The notes below the pieces were generated by a model. The model searched no databases, had not been told where the DNA came from, and was given only the letters and a program-made list of their open reading frames with translations. The position numbers and the translations under genes are program-made. Positions 6,151 through 10,111 of a stretch of DNA of 10,111 nucleotides are shown here, piece by piece. Positions within the stretch are counted from its first letter, which is position 1. Each line of letters begins with the position of its first letter. This stretch comes from an uncultured Eggerthellaceae bacterium. Lineage in GTDB: Bacteria > Actinomycetota > Coriobacteriia > Coriobacteriales > Eggerthellaceae. The stretch lies in the NCBI GenBank assembly GCA_946631805.1, contig CAMPAJ010000039.1, positions 1 to 10,111 on the forward strand, in the 5' to 3' direction.

Positions 6151-6298
6151 AATCAATCCGAAAAGAGAGTCGCGCTCGCCAGCGCTCCAGGGACGCCCGC
6201 TACGGTTGCGGAAGCTTCTTACGGAAAAACGCCGTAATGGTCGAAACTCATCCCGTACGTTCAAGCTATTAGGTCAGCTGGCAAAATGCATCAAACAC

Positions 6299-6329
6299 AC
6301 GAGCGGGGAGGCATAACTTCCCCGCTCGT
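6299..6329. terminator. Bidirectional terminator between arsS and the radical-SAM gene
   Basis: ACGAGCGGGGA (6299-6309) and TCCCCGCTCGT (6319-6329) form an 11-bp perfect stem around a 9-nt loop. A short T-rich sequence follows on each strand (TTCTGT on plus, GTGTTTG on minus). It sits between convergently transcribed genes and can serve both. The remainder of 6139-6298 shows only a weak 6-bp hairpin (TTACGG/CCGTAA) and no gene. Confidence 0.75.
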
Positions 6330-6355
6330 TCTGTCCACAGCTAAAGGATGCGTTC

Positions 6356-7423
6356 CTAGCCCTCAGCGATCTTCGCCGCCATGTACTCAGGCGTCAAATC
6401 GACCGTGGAGTCGTCGCCGAGCACGAGCTTGCGGAAGCCGGCCTGATAGAACATCTCGCGCACGGCCGGCACGTCCAGCCCGCGACCTGCCGAGGTGTCT
6501 TCCGAAGTATCGCGCGGGTTGAAACCGGTCTCGGCCCAGATGGCGTTCGCGCCGCTCATGAGGCTCACGACGTTGGGCTCGTGCACAGCCATCCAGGGGA
6601 AATCCTCCTGGTCGACCATCACGAAGCACTCGATGGCCCCGATGAGGCCCAAGCGCATGTTGGTGATCTCGTTTTCGAGTCCCTCGAACGGCGTGCCGGG
6701 TACGCCGTTGCGCTTCATGACGCCCGCGCAGTCGTGAAGGCCGTACTCGCGCCCGCGTGCCTGGATCTCGAACAGGCGCGTGGCCAGGTCCTCGAGCGAC
6801 GTCTCGGCGCCGATAGGTTCGCAGCAATCCTGCACCGTCAAGCCTGCTTCCCAAGCTGCGCGGATCGTCGCTTCGCGCCGCTCGGGCGGAATCTCGGTAA
6901 GCGTTCCCTCGCCCAGGCGCTTCACATGGTAGATGCTGTCGAGGCCTGCCGCCTTGGCCTTCTCCCAGAAGGGTTTGTCCGCGTCGCCGAAGTTGCCCAC
7001 GATGCGCGTCGTAGCAGGGATGGCCGCGCGCACCGCACGGATGCATTCGAGCACGTATTCCTCGTTGAAACTGTTCATGGTCATGAGGTACAGCGCGTAC
7101 AGGTCGCCGCCCTTCGTGAACTCCTTTGCGCGCGCGACCACGTCGTCAACATCGAGCGTCGTATGCCCGGTAAAGCAGGTGGTCGACTTGGCGAAGCTGC
7201 AGAACTGGCAGTCGGCTTCGCACGGATACACGTCGATTCCGATTTGGCCGAGCAACACGCCCGCATTGCCCGTTCGCGCCCTCACCAAGTCATTCGCCGC
7301 ACCGCGCACGGCCGTGGCCTCGGGCGACGCCTCGTCGAGCGCGAGCAACGTCAGCACCTCGTCATATGTGGGCGGCACGCCCTCCTGAGCCTTGCTGATG
7401 ATGTCGGCAACCTGTTTGTCCAT
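6356..7423 (-). CDS. Radical SAM protein of the BioB/HydE-like branch, function unknown
   Basis: This 355-residue cytoplasmic enzyme has the radical-SAM [4Fe-4S] motif CEADCQFC (C68, C72, C75). The flanking GIDVYP and the following SFAKS...GHTTLDVDDVVARAKEF resemble the biotin synthase/HydE/PylB branch. The barrel continues with YLMTMNSF (112-119), IVGNFGD (141-147), a helix-rich middle and a C-terminal GANAIWAETGFNPRDTSEDT block comparable in place to the BioB GANSI segment. I see no biotin genes nearby, so a dedicated biotin role is not supported. Position next to ArsM-like and ArsS proteins suggests a role with organometalloid or methylated substrates, which is inference. The start is firm: GAGAGAGGAG lies about 8 bp before the ATG. 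It has its own promoter at 7490-7519 and ends at the shared terminator with arsS. Confidence 0.8.
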   Translation of the reverse strand: MDKQVADIISKAQEGVPPTYDEVLTLLALDEASPEATAVRGAANDLVRARTGNAGVLLGQIGIDVYPCEADCQFCSFAKSTTCFTGHTTLDVDDVVARAKEFTKGGDLYALYLMTMNSFNEEYVLECIRAVRAAIPATTRIVGNFGDADKPFWEKAKAAGLDSIYHVKRLGEGTLTEIPPERREATIRAAWEAGLTVQDCCEPIGAETSLEDLATRLFEIQARGREYGLHDCAGVMKRNGVPGTPFEGLENEITNMRLGLIGAIECFVMVDQEDFPWMAVHEPNVVSLMSGANAIWAETGFNPRDTSEDTSAGRGLDVPAVREMFYQAGFRKLVLGDDSTVDLTPEYMAAKIAEG

Positions 7424-7489
7424 GCAAATCTCCTCTCTCGTACAGTTCTCCAGAAATTATATTACGTGGTCTTAATTTTGACTTATTCA

Positions 7490-7519
7490 TTTATAAGACT
7501 ATGTCTTTTTATAGGTCAA
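7490..7519 (-). promoter_or_regulatory. Promoter of the BioB-like radical-SAM gene with operator-like dyad
   Basis: On the minus strand, TTGACC (7519-7514), an 18-bp spacer and TATAAA (7495-7490) form a good promoter in an AT-rich gap, about 67 bp before the ATG. The spacer contains AAGAC-TAT-GTCTT (7495-7507), a perfect 5-bp inverted repeat; its core AGACATAGTCT abuts the -10 box. Confidence 0.65.
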
Positions 7520-7546
7520 CCCGAATAACCAACGCCGATATCGCGC

Positions 7547-8734
7547 TCATTCCGATCGCTCGTGCCAGTCCAAATACTTCGAACCGTCCGGGTACACATG
7601 CTGGCAATGCCCATCCACGATGCAGTGCTCGTGATAGCTGCAGTTTACGCAAGACTCCAGACCATCCTCCAAGTAATCTATGATGGCAGCATCGTCCTGA
7701 GTACGCTTGTTGTACGAACAATAAGTGTACATGCCAAAATGTTGCGGCTCGCTTGGCGCCTGCGCCCGGAACCATCGCGCAAAACGAGATTGGGTGGCCA
7801 ACGCGTACGTGTTGCCGCACACGCGCAACGGAACGTCAACGAAAAAGCGATGGTAATCGTCGAGTTCGAAGAATTGCGGGCATCCTGGTGCCTCGCCAAG
7901 ATACTCGATCGTATTACCGTAATTCTCACAGCGCTCCTCCATGTCGGCGATTTTGAACGTACGTATGAACCGCACGACGAGATCGGCCTGTTCAAGAAGC
8001 TTGCGTTCTGCCTCGTCAATCACATAGGCACGTCGTTTCTGCATATAGCGAAAATGAGGGAACCCTGCCGCAGCAAGCCAACGGCGGAAATCGCTCAAGT
8101 ACGTTGCCGCGCGCAAAACAGGGTGCACAAACTCGTTGCGGTCAAGCAGTGGTTGCAGGAAGCGCCGATCGCTCGTGAGAAGAGAGCCGTACAACTCGCC
8201 GCCTGGCTTGAGGCCCCTTTGGAATTCGTCGAGCGCCGCCGCCATATCCAATGCGAATCCAAGCGTAAGGTTGAACACCACGCAGTCGAACGATTCATCG
8301 TCGACGCCAACGAGGTCAAGCCTCTCGGGATATCCGACCTCGAAGTCAACGTTGAGCGCGCTGCATCCAAAGGCGCGACACTGCGGCTCGAGCGCGCTAC
8401 GGGCAATCTCGATGGCAGACTCATCTGCGTCGATAGCCAACACGCGACCTTCCTCGCCTACGAGTCGGGCGAGCACCATCGCGTCCGCGCCCGTACCGCA
8501 CCCCACCAGCAACACCTGGCATCCCTCGACGAATGCGGGCAACGGGGTGCGAAACCCGCGCGACGTAAGTGCGAAATCAGTCAACAGCTTCTCGTATACG
8601 AAGCGTTGCGGACGAGGTATGGGCTGCTCGTCACAGTTCTTTGCACCCAACCCATGTTGCGCGAACATTTCGAGCTGCCTATCGTAATGCCACTTTAGCT
8701 CCTCGGCAAAGCAGTCAGGGGCCTTTCTGTCCAT
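7547..8734 (-). CDS. Divergent ArsM-type SAM-dependent methyltransferase with Cys-rich C-terminal tail
   Basis: This 395-residue cytoplasmic protein has a class I methyltransferase fold: SAM motif LLVGCGTGADA (75-85), acidic end of strand 2 (AIDAD, D102), and LKPGGELY (175-182). The C-terminal half matches the arsenite methyltransferase ArsM domain block by block: FRRWLAAAGF, RTFKIADMEERCENYG (258-273), ELDDYHRFF, VCGNT (305-309), SRFARWF and HFGMY (332-336). ArsM methylates As(III) stepwise and normally uses three conserved Cys. Only the last (C269 of CENYG) is seen; the equivalents of the other two appear to be P66 and V206, judged from a remembered alignment. A 60-residue tail carries CVNCSYHEHCIVDGHC (362-377), a possible metal site. 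The ribosome-binding site is GGGAGG before the ATG. It lies 59 bp after the ABC ATPase gene, probably in the same operon. The substrate is uncertain. Confidence 0.75.
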   Translation of the reverse strand: MDRKAPDCFAEELKWHYDRQLEMFAQHGLGAKNCDEQPIPRPQRFVYEKLLTDFALTSRGFRTPLPAFVEGCQVLLVGCGTGADAMVLARLVGEEGRVLAIDADESAIEIARSALEPQCRAFGCSALNVDFEVGYPERLDLVGVDDESFDCVVFNLTLGFALDMAAALDEFQRGLKPGGELYGSLLTSDRRFLQPLLDRNEFVHPVLRAATYLSDFRRWLAAAGFPHFRYMQKRRAYVIDEAERKLLEQADLVVRFIRTFKIADMEERCENYGNTIEYLGEAPGCPQFFELDDYHRFFVDVPLRVCGNTYALATQSRFARWFRAQAPSEPQHFGMYTYCSYNKRTQDDAAIIDYLEDGLESCVNCSYHEHCIVDGHCQHVYPDGSKYLDWHERSE

Positions 8735-8793
8735 AACAACCTCCCTCTCACTACACGCAGTCCAGCTAAGGCCCAGTTGGGCGGAAACATGCG

Positions 8794-9804
8794 CTACTCG
8801 ACCTTCGCCGGGAAGATAAACGTGCTGCTCGGCTTCGACTCGAGCCGCACAAGCTCTCCTTCCGAAAAGCTCTCGTCAGAATACAGGCTAAACTCGCGCC
8901 CACCTGCGTTTACGGATGTGTAGTACTGCTCTCCGCGATATGAGCTGCTCACGACCGGAACACCATCGGGATCTTTCACCAACTGCAAGCCCTTGCGCCG
9001 GGCAATGGCGACGGCGGGACCGTCCGAGCACTCGCATGCGAACGTAAAGCCAGGTGCGCTGAAGCAGCCCGCCATCACTTCGCCGGATATATTCAGGCAA
9101 TCTCCGAAACATGCTGCAGCTTCGACAGTTGTAGGATGGCTGTACAACTCTGACGGAATGCAGAACTGAGTCACGCAGCCTTGTCTGAGATAGGCGATAC
9201 GATCCGACATCATAAGCGCCTCGTCTGCATCGTGCGTAATCATCATTGTGGTTAGCTTCAGCTCGTCGTGGATGCCGCGCACCGTCGTGCGCATATCATC
9301 GCGAAGCTCCTCGTCCAAACCCGAGAACGGTTCGTCGAGGAGGAGCACCTTGGGATTTCCGGCGACCGAGCGCGCAAGCGCAACTCGTTGCTGCTGGCCG
9401 CCCGAGAGTTCGTCGACGCGCCGCTCTCCGAAACCGCCGAGGTGGACAAGGTCAAGATAGTAATCAGCACGCTTTATGCGTTCGGATTTCCTCACTCCTT
9501 GGACGCGCATGGAATACGCCACATTCTCGCCCACCGACATGTGCGGGAACAACCGTATGTCCTGAAACACGATAGACGTCTTGCGCTTGTGTGTCGGAAC
9601 CGAATCGACGAGCTCGTCGTCAATGTAAACATGACCTTCGGTTTGCCCGTAAATGCCCGATATCACCTTGATGGTCGTTGACTTGCCCGCACCGCTACCG
9701 CCGAGCAGCGACACAAACTCCCCGGTCTTCACCTCCAGGTTTACATCATTGAGAATACGGGTTCCCTTGATGTCAAAGCAGATATGCTCCAAGCGAATGC
9801 CCAT
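8794..9804 (-). CDS. ABC transporter ATP-binding protein (PotA/FbpC-like importer ATPase)
   Basis: This 336-residue cytoplasmic ATPase powers the neighbouring permease. It shows Walker A GGSGAGKST (35-43), Q-loop VFQD (Q81), signature LSGGQQQR (133-140), Walker B VLLLDEP (153-159), D-loop SGLDE and the switch His (ITHD, H191). Residues about 235-336 form the C-terminal TOBE-like regulatory region usual in spermidine, iron, sulfate and phosphonate importer ATPases. Five Cys (232, 236, 247, 257, 259) cluster at the start of that region. The AAAGG ribosome-binding site lies about 8 bp before the ATG. It follows the permease gene by 36 bp and precedes the ArsM-like gene by 59 bp, suggesting one operon. 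The transported substrate cannot be read from the sequence. Confidence 0.92.
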   Translation of the reverse strand: MGIRLEHICFDIKGTRILNDVNLEVKTGEFVSLLGGSGAGKSTTIKVISGIYGQTEGHVYIDDELVDSVPTHKRKTSIVFQDIRLFPHMSVGENVAYSMRVQGVRKSERIKRADYYLDLVHLGGFGERRVDELSGGQQQRVALARSVAGNPKVLLLDEPFSGLDEELRDDMRTTVRGIHDELKLTTMMITHDADEALMMSDRIAYLRQGCVTQFCIPSELYSHPTTVEAAACFGDCLNISGEVMAGCFSAPGFTFACECSDGPAVAIARRKGLQLVKDPDGVPVVSSSYRGEQYYTSVNAGGREFSLYSDESFSEGELVRLESKPSSTFIFPAKVE

Positions 9805-9840
9805 GGGCTTACACCTTTCAGCCTAAGACGCATCCTGCGC

Positions 9841-10111
9841 CTAATGGTAGAGCTGGACTTCCTCCTTGATTCCACATTTCTTAAGAATGAGGTTGAACAG
9901 GAGGAACACGAAGAACGACACACCTACGAATATGAGCGAGAACACCGCCCCCACCGTGCGGTCAGCCCCCGCGAGGAACGGAAACATCACGACCGCTATC
10001 GTCTTGACCGATCCGATTCCCACCAAGAACACGATGAAGTACTGCATGAAGGCCACGATGTAGGACAGGGAAGCCGCCGAAAGCAAGCCCGGCAAGATGG
10101 ACGGGATGACG
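9841..10111 (-). CDS. ABC transporter permease, C-terminal part (5' end outside window)
   Basis: The open frame enters from the right edge and ends with TAG, giving the last 90 residues of an inner-membrane permease of the binding-protein-dependent type. The segment VIPSILPGLLSAAS resembles the region just after the EAA loop. At least two strongly hydrophobic helices follow: SYIVAFMQYFIVFLVGIGS and VGAVFSLIFVGVSFFVFLLF, with a short polar tail KKCGIKEEVQLYH in the cytoplasm. It lies directly upstream of its ATPase (36 bp), so they form one import system. A substrate-binding protein and possibly a second permease domain are expected beyond the edge but are not visible. Confidence 0.85.
   Translation of the reverse strand, partial: VIPSILPGLLSAASLSYIVAFMQYFIVFLVGIGSVKTIAVVMFPFLAGADRTVGAVFSLIFVGVSFFVFLLFNLILKKCGIKEEVQLYH

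Noticed and set aside
4957..6264. A 435-codon minus-strand open frame
   Set aside because: It lies antisense to arsS. Its Val/Ala/Arg/Asp-heavy composition is typical of a GC-rich shadow frame, while the plus frame has clear ArsS motifs.
7547..7549. UGA at the end of the ArsM-like gene as a second selenocysteine codon
   Set aside because: The sequence after it has no SECIS-like hairpin with a G-rich loop at the right distance, it encodes no conserved tail, and the next gene's promoter starts immediately after.
1..10111. tRNA, rRNA, transposase genes or known riboswitch classes
   Set aside because: I scanned by eye for T-arm and anticodon patterns, transposase motifs and the riboswitch cores I know, and found nothing convincing. 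A covariance-model search would be needed to exclude faint cases.

Overview
The window is moderately high-GC bacterial DNA. Three things suggest an anaerobic actinobacterium of the Coriobacteriia/Eggerthellaceae type: the codon use, the two radical-SAM genes with an ArsM-like methyltransferase, and a likely selenoprotein. This assignment is an inference, because no rRNA or tRNA gene is present to confirm it.

Left third (1-4200), phosphoryl-transfer genes. A two-gene minus-strand unit holds a tyrosine-phosphatase-family protein (2432 to 1524) followed by an APH/choline-kinase-like phosphotransferase (1449 to 208). A divergent intergenic region of about 450 bp follows. It carries an operator-like palindrome, a strong plus-strand promoter and a two-hairpin element ending like an intrinsic terminator, which may be a small RNA or an attenuated leader. 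Beyond it lies a plus-strand exported HAD-family phosphatase lipoprotein (2881-4191). All three proteins carry unusual low-complexity or repeat expansions.

Middle (4192-6330), arsenosugar-type module. A 24-bp perfect inverted repeat and a near-consensus promoter precede an AhpD/CMD-like small protein of the kind associated with ArsS (4548-4886). A 262-bp hairpin-rich gap follows, and then the radical-SAM enzyme ArsS (5149 onward). ArsS appears to stop at a UGA after 323 codons, but the family's C-terminal motif continues through that UGA. A bacterial SECIS-like hairpin with a GGUC apical loop sits 17 nt downstream. The real product is therefore most likely a 329-residue selenoprotein ending at a UAG (6136-6138). 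A strong bidirectional terminator hairpin (6299-6329) separates it from the next gene.

Right third (6356-10111), all minus strand. Transcription runs from the right edge: an ABC permease (partial), its ATPase, a divergent ArsM-type methyltransferase with a Cys-rich tail, and then, from its own promoter, a BioB/HydE-like radical-SAM enzyme. ArsM normally feeds ArsS by making dimethylarsenic, so the two halves may be one pathway. However, this ArsM-like protein appears to lack two of the three arsenic-binding cysteines, so its substrate is uncertain. Three promoters, one per region, share a dyad RGAY-N3-GTCY placed directly against the -10 box, which hints at common control.
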